This document shows positions 53,289 through 64,000 of a stretch of 64,000 nt of DNA, in pieces. The notes below the pieces were generated by a model. That model searched no databases. It saw only the letters and a list, made by a program, of their open reading frames with translations, and was not told where the DNA came from. The stretch lies in contig CM066033.1 in the NCBI GenBank assembly GCA_033557465.1, positions 1,247,331,523 through 1,247,395,522 of the forward strand. The letters run 5' to 3'. The position numbers were made by a program, and so were the translations under genes. The stretch is from Ichthyophis bannanicus. Lineage: Eukaryota > Chordata > Amphibia > Gymnophiona > Ichthyophiidae. Every line of letters starts with the position of its first letter. Within the stretch, counting starts at the first letter, position 1.

Positions 53289-54275
53289 ACAGGGGCTATA
53301 CATTTCAAGTAGTTAACATGAGGAAAGATCTACAAAAGCTGGAAGAATGGTCTAATGCTTGGCAATTAAGATTTAATGCAAAGAAGTGCAGTGTCATGCA
53401 CTTGGGTAGGAGAAATCCAAGGGAAATGTACGCGATAGGGGGCGAGAGGTTGCTGTGCATGGATCAGGAGAAAGACCTTGGTGTGATTATTTCTGTAGAT
53501 CTCAAGGTGGCAAAACAGTGTGACAAGGCAGTGGCAAAAGCCAGGAGGATGTTGGGCTGCATACAAAGAGGAATTACCAGCAGAAAGAAAGAGGTACTAA
53601 TGGCACTGTATAAGTCACTGGTGAGGCCTCACCTGGAATACTGTGTTCAGTTTTGGAGATTATATCTTGCAAAGGATATAAAAAGACTGGAAACTGTTCA
53701 GAGGAAGGCGACCAAAATGATTTGGAGCCTGCGTCAGAAGCCTTATGAGAAGAGACTTGAAGACCTAAATATGTACACTTTGGAGGAGAGGAGGGATAGG
53801 GGAGATATGATTCAGACCTTTAAATACTTAAAGAGAAATAATGAACAAACAAACCTCTTCCAGAGACGGGGAAGCTGTAAAACTAGAGGGCATGACATGA
53901 AGCTGAAAGGTGGTAAATTGAAAGGCAATGTCAGGAAATACTTTTTCACTGAAAGTGTGGTGGATGCTTGGAATGCCCTCCCGATGGAAGTGATGGGGGC
54001 AAACACAGTGACGGAATTCAGAATGGCATGGGACAGACACAGTGGATCCCTTTACAGCAACACGATAAAATCAAAATAAACTGAACCATCTAATTTATCA
54101 ACAAATTGGCGTGTCCTACATGGAGCAGTGGGTTCACCCCTAAAAAAAGACATGGGGAAGGGTGGCCTGCACAGAGTGGCAGGTGTACCTACTCCTGCCA
54201 TCTTACTGGGCAGACTAGATGGACTATACTGGTCTTTATCTGCCGTCATTTACTATGTTACTATGTAAGTAAAGG
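53289..54275 (+). pseudogene. CR1-like LINE (family C), ORF2 C-terminal half, fused to the L2 fragment
   Basis: After L2 text ending in QGSILAP the same open frame (53,114-54,079) runs on as CR1: [76 protein letters not shown]. The CR1 part lacks the FADD box, which would lie just upstream of the join. The 3' end has 'ctttatctgccgtcattt' and the tail actatgtt/actatg at 54,254-54,268. The readthrough is a by-product of the join. Confidence 0.85.
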
Positions 54276-55030
54276 TAAGAGTTTGTGGCTTTTTAAATTA
54301 CTAGCTGTCTATTTGGGAGCTCTTAAAAGGGTTTTGGTACATTTTTAAAACAAAGTTGCATTCTTTTTGGTGCTTTAGTTTAAAAGGGGAAATATTTTCT
54401 TTAGTGGGGTAGGTTTAAAACTCTGCTTTAGTATCTTATCTTTCTAAGCTTTTTGAAGCTACTGACACCTCATCAGGTGTTAGTTCCCTCCCTACCCACC
54501 CCTAGTGAGCAGTCTTGCTTTATAGGCACCTCCCCAATTAACTATACATAGGGACTTGGAACAGCACATTTTGAAAACACTTAAAAGAGATTTAACTATT
54601 TTTTCCCTGAAAAGACAGCTGGGAAACTGGTTGGTACTTCGGTAGGTCACTCTCTTTTGCTTCAACAGATACCTAAGCTCCACCAACTGAACAATGGCTG
54701 GGAAAAATCATATCACCAAAGCTGTTGCCCCCCCTTACAGCTTTTGCCTCAGTCCAGACAGAGGTCCCAATGCCAGTTGAAGGACTGGTTCCATGTGCAG
54801 GATGCCTGCATGCTGAAGCTCTCAGGAAACAAGTGGAGGAACTCAGAGAGGAGGTGGCGAGGCTGAGGAGCATTCATGACGTGGATGGTGTCATTGAGAG
54901 TGTTCGGGTTTCCTGGAACATGGGATACTGTTCCAAGGGTTGCAGAGCAGAGATGACGTCCATCTGTCCAAAAAAGGTTGATGTGTCTTCAGTAGCAGAC
55001 TTGCTAATCTACTGAAGAGGGCTTTAAACT
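54276..55030 (+). pseudogene. CR1-like LINE (family C), 5' UTR and shortened ORF1
   Basis: A frame from about 54,725 has VPCAGCLHAEALRKQVEELREEVARL, a CxxC pair and coiled coil as in CR1 ORF1. Soon after, another frame reads RDDVHLSKKG and FSSRLANLL, the end of an SGNH-esterase domain (D and H of the DxxH box). The esterase core with GDS and GTND is missing, so about 500 bp are deleted. ORF2 text starts right after. Confidence 0.7.
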
Positions 55031-55037
55031 AGATTCG

Positions 55038-56106
55038 TTGGGGATGGGTGAAGGAAGCCCCCAGGTAAGTGAAACATTAAATACCTTTATGGAAATTGAT
55101 AAAAGGGGCAACATGTGGAAAGCAGTGTGTATAAATGTCCATAGCATGGGAAATAAGATCCCAGATGTTGAAGCTTTAATGGGAGAGGCTAACTTGGATT
55201 TAGTGGCAGTTACAGAAACATGGTTCACAGAAAACCATGACTGGGATGTAACTATACTAGGCTATACTTTATTCAGAAAGGACAGGGTTGGAAGAAGGGG
55301 AGGAGGAGTGGCACTATATGTAAAAATAATATTAAAGCTTTGGAACTACAGAGCTTAAAAGAGAGAGAAAAGACACTGTGGGTTAAACTAGAAAGAAGGA
55401 AAGAGAAATCTATTTGCATTGGCATGATATATAGACCTTCCTCACAGGAGGAAGAGGTAGACGGAGAGTTAATTGAAAGGAAAAGGGGAAGTGCTACTGA
55501 TAGGGGATTTCAATATGCCAGATGTTGATTGGCACATTCCTGTTGCAGTATCATCTAGAAGTAAGAAGATCCTGAATTCTCTACAGGGAGAACTACTCAG
55601 GCAACTGATCACAAAACCCACACGTGAAGGGGCCATACTGGACTTGCTGCTTACGAATGGTGAAAGTGTTTCTGATGTTAGAGTGGGAGATCATTTTGCA
55701 TCCAGTGATCACCAGATGATGTGGTTCAGAATTAGGACTAGGGCTGTTAAAATCCATTTAAAAGTGAGGGTCTTAGACTTTAGGAAAACTAACTTTGCCA
55801 GGATGGGCCAATACCTCAGGAATCGTTAACGGGATGGGAACAGCTGGGGGATATAGAAAAACAGTGGGGAAAACTGAAAGGGAATATTTTAAGGGCAACT
55901 TAACATAGTCACAGAGAGAGGAAGACAGGCATCTATATCTGGAAAAACTTAGAGAAGCTAGCAAAGTAGACAGGAAAGCAGATTCATAAAGAGGAGGAAA
56001 TAGCCAATGCAATAAAATGGGAGGATAAGACATTTTTCAGATATGTTAGTGAGAAGAGGAAGGGCAAAAATTGTACTGTCAGACTCAAGGGTGAAGGGGA
56101 AGAATA
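55038..56106 (+). pseudogene. CR1-like LINE (family C), ORF2 endonuclease part
   Basis: NVHSMGNKIPDVEAL, LVAVTETWF (catalytic E), GGGVALYVK in one frame (55,038-55,358), ICIGMIYRPSSQ in the next, then LLIGDFNMPDVDW, GAILDLLLTN and SSDHQMMWF in 55,473-55,829. These are all APE endonuclease boxes. A linker (WEDKTFFRYVSEKRK at about 56,015-56,060) follows. The element is cut off at 56,107 by a minus-strand CR1 B insertion. Confidence 0.86.
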
Positions 56107-56787
56107 TGTAGAAACATAGAAAAATGAAGACAGAAAAAGACCACATTGCCTATCTAGTCTGTCCTTCCATATCAACAACTACAACAGTCCCCTTCTCTCT
56201 CTTTTTCCTCTGTGTTTGTCCCATGCTTTTTTGAATTCAGATATTGTCTTCATCTCTACCACCTGCACTGGGAGACTATTTCATTGATCCACCACTTTTT
56301 CCATAAAGGAATATTTCCGCATATCACTCCTGAATCTATCCCCTTTCACCCTCATCCCATGTCCCTTCGTAGCAGAACTTGTTTTCAATCGAAAGAGGCT
56401 CTCCTCCTGTGCATTTATGCCATGGAGATATTTAAACGTTTCAATCATATCACCTCTATCCCGCCTTTCCTCTAAGGTGTACATATTAAGATACTTTGTC
56501 TGTCCTCATATGCTTTATAATGAAGACCACTAACCATTTTAATAGCCACCCTCTGTACCGACTCCATCCTGTTTATATTATTTTGAAGGTGCGGTGTCCA
56601 GAATTGCACACAATACTCCAAATGAGGTCACACCAAAGACTTATACAGAGGCACTATCACCTCCTTTTTTCAGCTAGCCATTCCTCTCCGTATGCACCCA
56701 AGCATTCTTCTAGCTTTTGCTGTTGCCTTTTCTACCTGTTTAGCTACTTTAAGATCTTCAGACACAATCACGCCTAGCTCCCGCTCT
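56107..56787 (-). mobile_element. CR1 family B, 3' part, minus strand (left piece)
   Basis: 3' end at 56,107-56,170 (acagaaaaagaccacat). The minus frame 56,484-56,281 encodes MYTLEERRDRGDMIETFKYLHG. It is interrupted at 56,788 by an L2 insertion and continues at 58,606. Confidence 0.88.
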
Positions 56788-58605
56788 TCTTTTATTTATT
56801 TATTTAGACAGATTTGTATACCACCTTATCCTACAATCAAAGTGGTTACATGATATCACAATTGGGGTTACATTTAACATGTGGGTGCTTTACAACATTT
56901 AACATGATTTTATTTAACAACATTTAGACAGCACAATTGGAGGGTTACATTTAGCATGAGGGTATCTTCGTGAGTCTAGTTGGACTGATTGGGTATTGAG
57001 TTTGCGGGGGTAGTTTCATTACCACTCGGGTGAGTACTGTTGTCTATCTGCTCATAGGTTTCTGTAAAGAGCAGAGTTTTAAGGTTCTTGCGGAAGTCTG
57101 TGATGTCTTCTAATGCCCTTAGGCTCGTTGGGAGGGAGTTCCATAGTGTGGCTGCCAGTAGTGATGGAGCTCTTCTTGAAGTATTTTGTTTAGTCTTGTG
57201 ATATCCTGCAGGTGTGCCGATCATGTTGTCATTATTGTTCCTTCTTGGTCCTTTATTGATATCTCTTGTTATGATTTCTTGTAGTGCATCTGCTGATAAA
57301 TGGTGGATGATTTTGAAGATAATCAGCATTGTTTTAAATTTTGCCCTGGCCACCATTGGGAGCCAGTGTAGTTGTTGTAAGACGGGGGTGATGTGATCAG
57401 ATCTTGGAGTGTCAGTTATAATAAGTGCTGTAGTGTTTTGCACCATTTGGAGTGGGTGTAGGATATGATGGGGGAGGCCTTGATATAACGAGTTTCCGTA
57501 ATCAAGCAGAGGTGTGATGAGTGCTTCCAACTGACCTCCGACTAGAACAGTCCCCCGCCAAGTTCCATTCTCTTCTCAAGATGCTTCTCTTTTCCTCTGC
57601 CTTTAACCTTCCCTCGTGACCCCTGTTCTATTACTTTACTGCTTATAGTCTGTCCTTTTCCTTCTCTTTTTTTTTAATTATTATCACTTTATTTTTCCTT
57701 TCTTAATTTATATATTTTATATATTTTTATTTAAACTTTTTTTATTGTAAACCGCCCCGATGTAATGGGGGGCGGTATATCAAGGATTTTTAAACAATAA
57801 ACAATAAACTGTGCGGAAGAGGTCTTGGCAGAGTAGTGGTTTGATCTTTCTTATGGTCCTCGAACGTTGATAGGCCTTGTTTTCTGTTTTGGTGATATGG
57901 GATTTCAGGTTCAGGGCTCTGTCTATTGTGATGCCCATGTACTTAACTTCATCTTTGACTACTGTGTGTTTGTTTAGAATGCTGATAGTCTGTGGTGGAA
58001 TGAAGGTAGGGTTTCGGGTGACGAACATTGCCTCGGTTTTATCGTAGTTGACTGTCAGGTTATTGGCTGTGAGACAGGCATTCATGTCTTCAAGGCATTT
58101 GGTTATTGTTATGGTGTTAGGTGCTAGTAGGTTGATTGGAGCATACACCATGATGTCGTCAGCATAGATGTGATAGTAGAGTTTGTGTTATTTGATGATG
58201 TTGCATATGGGTTGGATGTAAATATTGAAGAGCATTGATGACAGGGCTGATCCTTGCATGATGGGGAACTGCAATGATTTCTTTTGGGCGCATTTGACTT
58301 GTTGCGTTCGATCTTACAGGTATGAGGTGAACCATTTCAGAGTGTTCTTGTGTAGTCCTATATGTTGCAGGCGCTGCAATAATCTGGCGTGGGACACTGT
58401 GTCAAAGGCTGCCGAGATGTCCATGAACACTATCAGGAATCCATGTTTTATACTATCTATGCCTCTTATGAGGTTGTCAAAGGGAAGTTAGTAGCTTTTC
58501 CACACCATGCTGATGGATGTCCACCGGAGCATTCAAGTCAATGTGGTCCTGAAGTTGTCTTTGCACTGTCTTTTCAATGATTTTTGCAAGGAATGGTAGT
58601 GGACA
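56788..58605 (-). mobile_element. L2-like LINE inserted in CR1 B, minus strand
   Basis: Minus-strand coding: VYAPINLL, CLEDMNACLTANNLTVNYDKTEAM, VKYMGITIDRALNLKSHI, TIRKIKPLLCQDLFRT (58,151-57,806), then LLDYGNSLYQGLPHH, HITPVLQQLHWLPM, ATLWNSLPTSLR, FRKNLKTLLF (57,530-56,976). This is the RT thumb and C-terminal region of the L2 clade. A (ttta) tail is at 56,790-56,805. Confidence 0.87.
57541..57805 (+). mobile_element. LINE 3' tail nested in the L2 copy, plus strand
   Basis: The L2 text is broken between FRT and LEALITPLLDYG. The insert has 'ttctcttctcaagatgcttc' (the RLLKMLLFSSAF-type end of an L2-like ORF), a T-rich 3' UTR, 'gtaaaccgccccgatg' and 'ggcggtatat', and ends in aacaataaacaataaa. 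Confidence 0.78.
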
Positions 58606-59616
58606 AACGTACTTCACCCCCTATACTATATCGCTTCCTTGGATTGCTGCAGCCCAAATGCATGACCTTGCATTTTTTAACATTAAATCCCAGCTGCTAA
58701 ATTCTAGACCATTCGTCAAGCTTAGCTAGATCCCTCCTCATATTATCTACACTTTCCTGGGTATCTACTATATTGCAGATTTTGGTATCATCCGCAAAGA
58801 GGCAAAGCTTACCTGACAGTCCTTCCGCTATATCACTAACAAAGATGTTAAAAAGAATTGGACCAAGGACAGATCCCTGGGGCACACCACTGGTAGCTTC
58901 CTCCTCTTCAGAGTGAGCTCCATTTATCTGTACCCTTTGTCGCCTCTCACTCAACAAATTTCTAACCCAAGCAGTAACTTTAGGGTCCATCCCTAGGGTG
59001 CTCAGTTTGTTTATAAGTCGCCTGTGAGGAAAAGTGTCAAAGGCTTTACTGAAATCTAAATACACCACATCTAGGGCTCTCCTTCGGTTCACCTTCCTGG
59101 TCACCCAGTCAAAGAAATCAATCAGATTTGTCGGACAAGACCTGCCTCTGGTGAATCCATGCTGTCTTGGATCCTGTAATCCGCTGGACTCCAGAAACCT
59201 CACTATTTTCTCTTTCAGCAGCGTTTCCAACAATTTACTCACCACCAAAGCTAAACTAACCAGCCTGTAGTTTTCAACCACATCCTTACTTCCGCTTTTG
59301 TGTAAAGGCACCATGTGAGCCTCTCTCCAGTCCTTTGGCATCACTCCCGACTCCAACGAAGCATTGAAAAGGTCAGTCAGTGGAGATTCTAGAACGTCCC
59401 CAGGTTCCCTCAGTATTCTAGGGTGTATCCCATCCGGTCCCATCATTTTGTCTACTTTAAGTTTAGCTAGCTTCTCACATTCACAGTCTTCTGAAAATTG
59501 TTCAAGATGCCCCTCGCTTCTGTTCCTGTTTGTGTGTATTTTCTGAGGTCTTCTTCCTGGTTCTTCATCTGTGAACACAGAACAGAAATATTTGTTAAGC
59601 AATTCCGCTTTATCCT
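58606..59616 (-). pseudogene. CR1 family B reverse transcriptase, minus strand (right piece)
   Basis: The frame 59,602-58,697 (301 codons) is intact: [86 protein letters not shown]. It covers the reverse transcriptase palm including FADD. A small deletion follows before the C-terminal piece at 56,107-56,787. A family A copy joins at 59,617. Confidence 0.88.
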
Positions 59617-61795
59617 AAGAACATAAGAACATAAGATATGCCATAATGGATCAGACCAAGGTCCATCAAGCCCAGTATCCTGTTTCCAACAGTAGCCAAT
59701 CTAGGTCATACATACCTAGCAGTATCCCCAAGAGACACAGGTCCCACAATGCTTGTATTGGGTCAAGCATTGATATCCTGGGTCCCTTTTTAATAATGGT
59801 TTATGGACCTTTCCTCCAGGAACTTGTCCAAACCTTTTTTAAACCCAGCTACACTAACAACCTTTACCAAATCCTCTGGCAACAAATTCCAGAGTTTGAT
59901 TACACGTTGAGTGAAAAAATATTTTCTCTTATTTGTCTTAAATAGATCACCTTGTAGCTTCATTACATGTCCTCTAGTCTTTCTATATTCTGATAATGTA
60001 AACAATCGATCTACGTTTACCTGTTCCACTCCATTCATTAATTTAAAGACCTCTATCATATCTCCCCTCAGCCGTCTCTTTTCCAGGCTGAAGAGCCTCA
60101 ACCTTTGTAGCCCTTCTTCATAGAAGTAGCCTTCCATCCCTTTTACCATTTTGGTGGCTCTTTTCTGTACCTTTTCTAATAACACTATATCCTTTTTAAG
60201 ATAAGGCGACCAGAATTGCACACAATATTCAAGGTGCGGTCGTACCATGGAACGATACAGAGGCATTATAATATCCTTTGTTTTATTTTCCATTCCTTTC
60301 CTCATGATACCTAGCATTTGATTTGCTTTCTTGGCCGCTGCTGCACACTGGGCCCAGGGTTTTAACATGTTATCCACAATGACTCCTAAATCTTTTTCCT
60401 GGGTGGTGGTTCCCAATGTGGAACCTTGCATAGTGTAACCATAGTTTGGGTTGTTCTTCCCTAGGTGCATAACTTTGCACTTGTCCACATTAAATTTCAT
60501 CTGCCATTTGGATGCCCAGTCTTCCAATTTATCCAGATCCTCCTGCAGTTTTGCACAGTCCTCTGGGGTTTTAACAACTTTATACAGTTTTGTGTCGTCT
60601 GCAAATTTGATAACCTCACTAGTTATTCCCTTTTCCAGGTCATTTATGAATATGTCAAAAAGTAGCGGACCCAGTACAGATCCCTGGGGTACTCCACTAT
60701 TCACACTTTTCCATTGGGAAAATTGGCCATTTAGCCCTACCCTCTGCTTTCTATCTTTTAACCAGTTCCCGATCCACAACAGTACACTGCCTCCTATCCC
60801 ATGACTTTTTAGTTTTGCCAAAAGTCTCTGATGAGGGACCTTGTCAAAAGCTTTCTGAAAGTCCAGATACACTATATTGACTGACTCACCTTTGTCTACC
60901 TGTTTATTCACACCTTCAAAAAAACATATCAGATTAGTAAGACAAGATCTTCCTCGTTACATTGGCAATCCTCCAATCTTCAGGTATTGCAGATGATTTT
61001 AATGAAAGTTCACAGATTACCAATAGCAGGTCTGCAATCTCATATTTCAGTTCTTTCAACACTCTTGGATGTATACCATCTGGTCCAGGTGATTTGCTAC
61101 TATTCAGTTTATCAAATAGTTGTAATACATCTGCCCGGTGTAGCGATATTTCTCTCAATTCCTCTGCCGTATCACCTTTAAATACCACTTCAGTCTTGGG
61201 TAACATCCCTACATCTTCCTCAGTATAGACCGAAGCAAAGAATTCATTCAGTCTCTCCGCTATAGCCTTATCTCCTCTTACTGCCCCTTTTACCCCTCCA
61301 CCATCTAATGGTCCAATTGACTCTCTCACAGGCCTTTTGCTACGAATGTACTTGAAAAAGTCTTTATTTTGTGTTTTTGCTTCTGTAGCAAGTTCCTTCT
61401 CAAATTCTCGCTTTGCCTGCCTTATCAATGCTTTGCATTTAACTTGCCAGTGCTTGTGCTGTTTCCAGTTTTCATCGTTTGGCTCTTTTTTCCATTTCCT
61501 GAAAGACACTTTTTTGGCAGCAACAACCTCTCTGACCTCACCTTTAAACCATGCTGGCAGTTTTTGGACTTTCTTCCACTTTTCTTAATGCGTGGAATAC
61601 AGCTGGTCTGGGCTTCCAGGATAGTATTTTTAAACAACACTCAAGCTTGATGTAAGCCTTTAACCTTTCCAACCGCTCCTTTTAGTTTTTTCTTAACTAT
61701 ATTCCTCATTTTATCATAGTCTCCCTTCCGAAAGTTAAAAGGTAGCACTGTGGATTTCTTTACTATCCCTCCTCCACTAACTAAATCAAACAACT
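59617..61795 (-). mobile_element. CR1 family A, 5'-truncated, minus strand, with RT deletion
   Basis: The tail is at 59,617-59,640. The frame 60,911-59,790 (373 codons) is intact from [17 protein letters not shown] through FADDTKLY to LEERSINHY. The frame 61,509-60,934 has the linker and SPGPDGIHPRVLKEL, WRIANVT. Near 60,956 'aatgtaac' joins directly to 'gaggaagatcttg': about 160 bp with NYRPVSLTS and FRQGRS are deleted. The 5' end is at about 61,795, after the endonuclease. Confidence 0.9.
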
Positions 61796-62690
61796 TTTAT
61801 ATTAATTTTTTAAATTTAAAAAATGCATACCCCACATTATCTGAGCATTTGAAGTGGCACATGACCAACATACATAATTAAAATTAAAAATTGATTAAAA
61901 ATAAGCAAAACTTGAAATTCATCAAGACTTTCTTATTTTTATGAGTCCAGCACATTTACTTGGTTTTGATTTTGAAGAATGTATGCTCAGGTCCAGTATG
62001 AACTAACCACTTGTAGGTAGGGTAGGTAATTTTATAAAGGGCTGCCTAACTTCAGTGGCAGATATGTGCATAAATGATGATAATTCTTTCTAAGGGAAAG
62101 TATGCAAACATTTTTCTCTCGGCAAGCAGTCCACAGAAAGTATATGCACACATCTACACTTGCTATTTAGGACACACTCAGTTCCCAGTTTATTTTTCAC
62201 ATATATGTGTGTATTTTATAAAATAAGTATTTGTACTTACTGCACCTTAATGGCAAAATGCAAAGTGTGGTAAATGCAAACCCTACACATCTTCCCTACA
62301 TTTAGCACAGAGGATCTGTGTTCTGTGCCTCAGTAGCTAGCACAGGAGCACCCACACTACATGCCAAGGCAGGGAGCATGGGCCCGCTGCAACCACAGTG
62401 TGGCGAGAAGAGAGAGAGAGGCTGTTGCCATGATTTCTTATTCCCTCCCCAAGACCCGATCCCACTGATTACTAAGCACCTCCCCAATCAGACCCCTCCT
62501 ACTGATGAGAGCCATCCAGCCTCTCCCTTCAGAACCACTCTCCCAGAAAGCAAAGTCAACAATCTAGGACCTCCCACCTCTGATCAGGTCCTCCCATTAG
62601 GCCCTAATCCTGACCCTCCTCTATCCCTTCAAGTCCTACTGGCTTTTATCCCAGGACTCCCTGCTGGTCTCAATGAACACGAGACAACAG
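61796..62690. other. No feature recognised
   Basis: AT-rich to 62,290, then mixed. A plus frame 62,318-62,782 has no family motif. Confidence 0.45.
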
Positions 62691-62944
62691 TTACTACTAG
62701 TGAGCATTTGTATAGTGCTACAAGACGTATGCAGCGCTGCACAGACACATGTAAAAGATGGTCCCTACTCATTAGAGCTTAAAATCTAGTCAAGACAGAC
62801 AACACAGTAGCTGTAGACAACAGGATGCATCTAGGGAGAATGGTAAGGAAACAAAAAGGAGACCAGGTGAGTCAAAATCCAAAAGCGGCAGCGAAGAGGT
62901 GAGTTTTCAGCCTGGATTTGAAAAGGGCCAGAGAAGACGCTTCA
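62691..62944 (-). mobile_element. L2-like LINE, 3' UTR and end of ORF2, minus strand (left piece)
   Basis: Contains 'gcatttgtatagtgctac' and 'atgcagcgctgcacagac', typical of LINE/L2 3' ends, and near 62,905-62,944 text encoding FKSRLKTHLF-like residues on the minus strand. It is split from its other part by CR1. Confidence 0.72.
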
Positions 62945-63497
62945 AAAGGTTCAGAGAAGAGCCACCAAAATGGTAAAGGGGATGGAAGGATACGCCTATG
63001 AATAAAGGCTAAAAAGGTTAGGGCTCTTTAACCTGGAAAAGAGATGGCTGAGGGGTGATATGATAGAAGTCTATAAATTAATGAACGGAGTGGAAAGGGT
63101 AAACGTAGATCGATTGTTTACCTTAACAGAATATAGAAAGACTAGGGGACATGCAATAAAGCTACAGGGTAAACTATTTAAGACTAATAAAAGAAAATAT
63201 TTTTTCACTCAACGTGTAATCAAACTCTGGAATTTGTTACCGGAGGATGTAGTAAAGGCTGTTAGTTTAGCTGGGTTTAAAAAATGTTTGGACAAGTTCC
63301 TGGAGGAAAGGTCCATAAACCATTATTAAGAAGGGACCCAGGATATCAATGCTTGAACCAATACAAGCATTGTGGAACCTGTGTCTCTTGGGGAAACTGC
63401 TAGGTACGTATGACCTAGATTGGCCACTGTTGGAAACAGAATACTGGGCTTGATGGACCTTGGTCTGACCCAGTATGGCATATCTTATGTTCTTATG
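62945..63497 (+). mobile_element. CR1 family A 3' end inserted in L2
   Basis: Starts at the [16 protein letters not shown] region with one stop (taa for gaa at 63,004). The frame 63,060-63,329 is intact. The tail ends at about 63,497. 'gaagacgctt' before and 'gatgtacagaatcag' after it join to one L2 text. Confidence 0.92.
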
Positions 63498-64000
63498 ATG
63501 TACAGAATCAGGTAGTTTGTTCCAGACATAAGGAACTGCAAAGTGAAAGGAGCAAAGTCTGGAGTTAGCAATAGAAGAGAAGGGCCCAGATAAAAGCAAT
63601 TTGCCAGAAGACCAGAGCTCCCGAGGAAGGGTGTAGGGAGAGATAAGAGAGGAAAGGTATTGAGGAGCTGCAGAGTGAATGCACTTATAGGTCAGCAAGA
63701 GAAGTTTGAACTGGTTGCAGAAACAGATAGGGAGCCAATGAAGTGACTTGAGAAGAGGGGTAATATGAGCATGACAAGGCTGGCGAAGATTAGCCACGCA
63801 ACAGAGTATTGAACAGATTGAAGGGGAGAGAGATGCTTCAGGAGAGACAAGCAAGGAATAGGTTACAATAGTCTAGATGGCGGGTGACTAAAAAGTGGAT
63901 AAGTGTCTTAATAGTGTGTTCAGAAACAAATGGGCGGATTTTGTTGATGTTATAGAGAAAGAAACAGCAGGTTTTAGCTATCAGATGGATGTAGGTGGAG
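63498..64000 (-). pseudogene. L2-like LINE ORF2 C-terminus, minus strand (right piece)
   Basis: On the minus strand: HITPLLKSLHWLPI, FKLLLLTYKCIH, PQYLSSLI, FHFAVPYVWNKLPDSV. This is the C-terminal block of L2 ORF2. The window ends inside the element. Confidence 0.87.

Noticed and set aside
53114..54079. A host gene of 321 codons
   Set aside because: It is a readthrough of an L2 fragment into a CR1 fragment.

Overview
The window looks like vertebrate nuclear DNA that is almost wholly made of transposable elements. I can support no host gene, no genuine tRNA or rRNA gene, no operon and no CRISPR array. Non-LTR retrotransposons dominate: at least three CR1-like lineages, L2-like, L1/Tx1-like and RTE-like. 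There is also a Penelope-like remnant, short tRNA-derived SINEs, many hAT-type elements, one retroviral-type LTR with leader, and three copies of a large non-coding element with terminal inverted repeats (TIRs). This mix, and the abundant CR1 with an 8-bp tail, suggests a large amphibian genome; a caecilian is my best guess, from general familiarity with such repeats and not from proof.

Layout. 1-858: two CR1 3' ends. 1.3-1.8 kb: an unclassified repeat seen again inverted at 22.6-23.3 kb. 1.9-3.5 kb: Penelope-like remnant (reverse transcriptase plus GIY-YIG endonuclease) between inverted flanks, with a decayed hammerhead-like motif. 5,242-9,859 (E1), 12,586-21,006 (E2) and 44,024-47,359 (E3): three copies of one TIR element with 3-bp target duplications. 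E2 is split by a full-length CR1 element (14,586-19,283), whose empty site can be read in E1 and E3. 21.6-28.6 kb: RTE fragments, more CR1 and tiny MITEs. 28.6-31.9 kb: an L1/Tx1-like element broken by other repeats. 34,376-37,574 and 38,778-41,735: two large hAT-type elements, each with perfect 8-bp target duplications; the first holds minisatellites and cruciform-forming palindromes, the second a small zinc-ribbon/coiled-coil ORF. 48.8-49.9 kb: a minus-strand LTR, tRNA-Phe-type primer site and gag-like start. 51.2-56.1 kb: an L2 fragment joined to a CR1 fragment, then the 5' half of a third CR1-like lineage. 56.1-61.8 kb: minus-strand LINEs nested three deep. 62.7-64.0 kb: an L2 fragment split by CR1.

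How the parts relate. The CR1 family A copy at 14.6-19.3 kb carries ORF1 (zinc-ribbon, coiled coil, SGNH esterase) and ORF2 (APE endonuclease and reverse transcriptase). It has one in-frame stop and one homopolymer frameshift, so it is dead but recent. Many 5'-truncated relatives lie nearby. The TIR elements encode no visible transposase and must depend on an enzyme made elsewhere.

The most unusual structure is in those TIR elements. Each has tRNA-like RNA polymerase III promoter modules (A box and B box) near both ends, facing inward. In E1 and E2 the left module is duplicated into an imperfect palindrome of about 425-500 bp. All three copies also carry the same internal hAT MITE at the same place, so they descend from one composite ancestor. 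I do not know a described family with this architecture.
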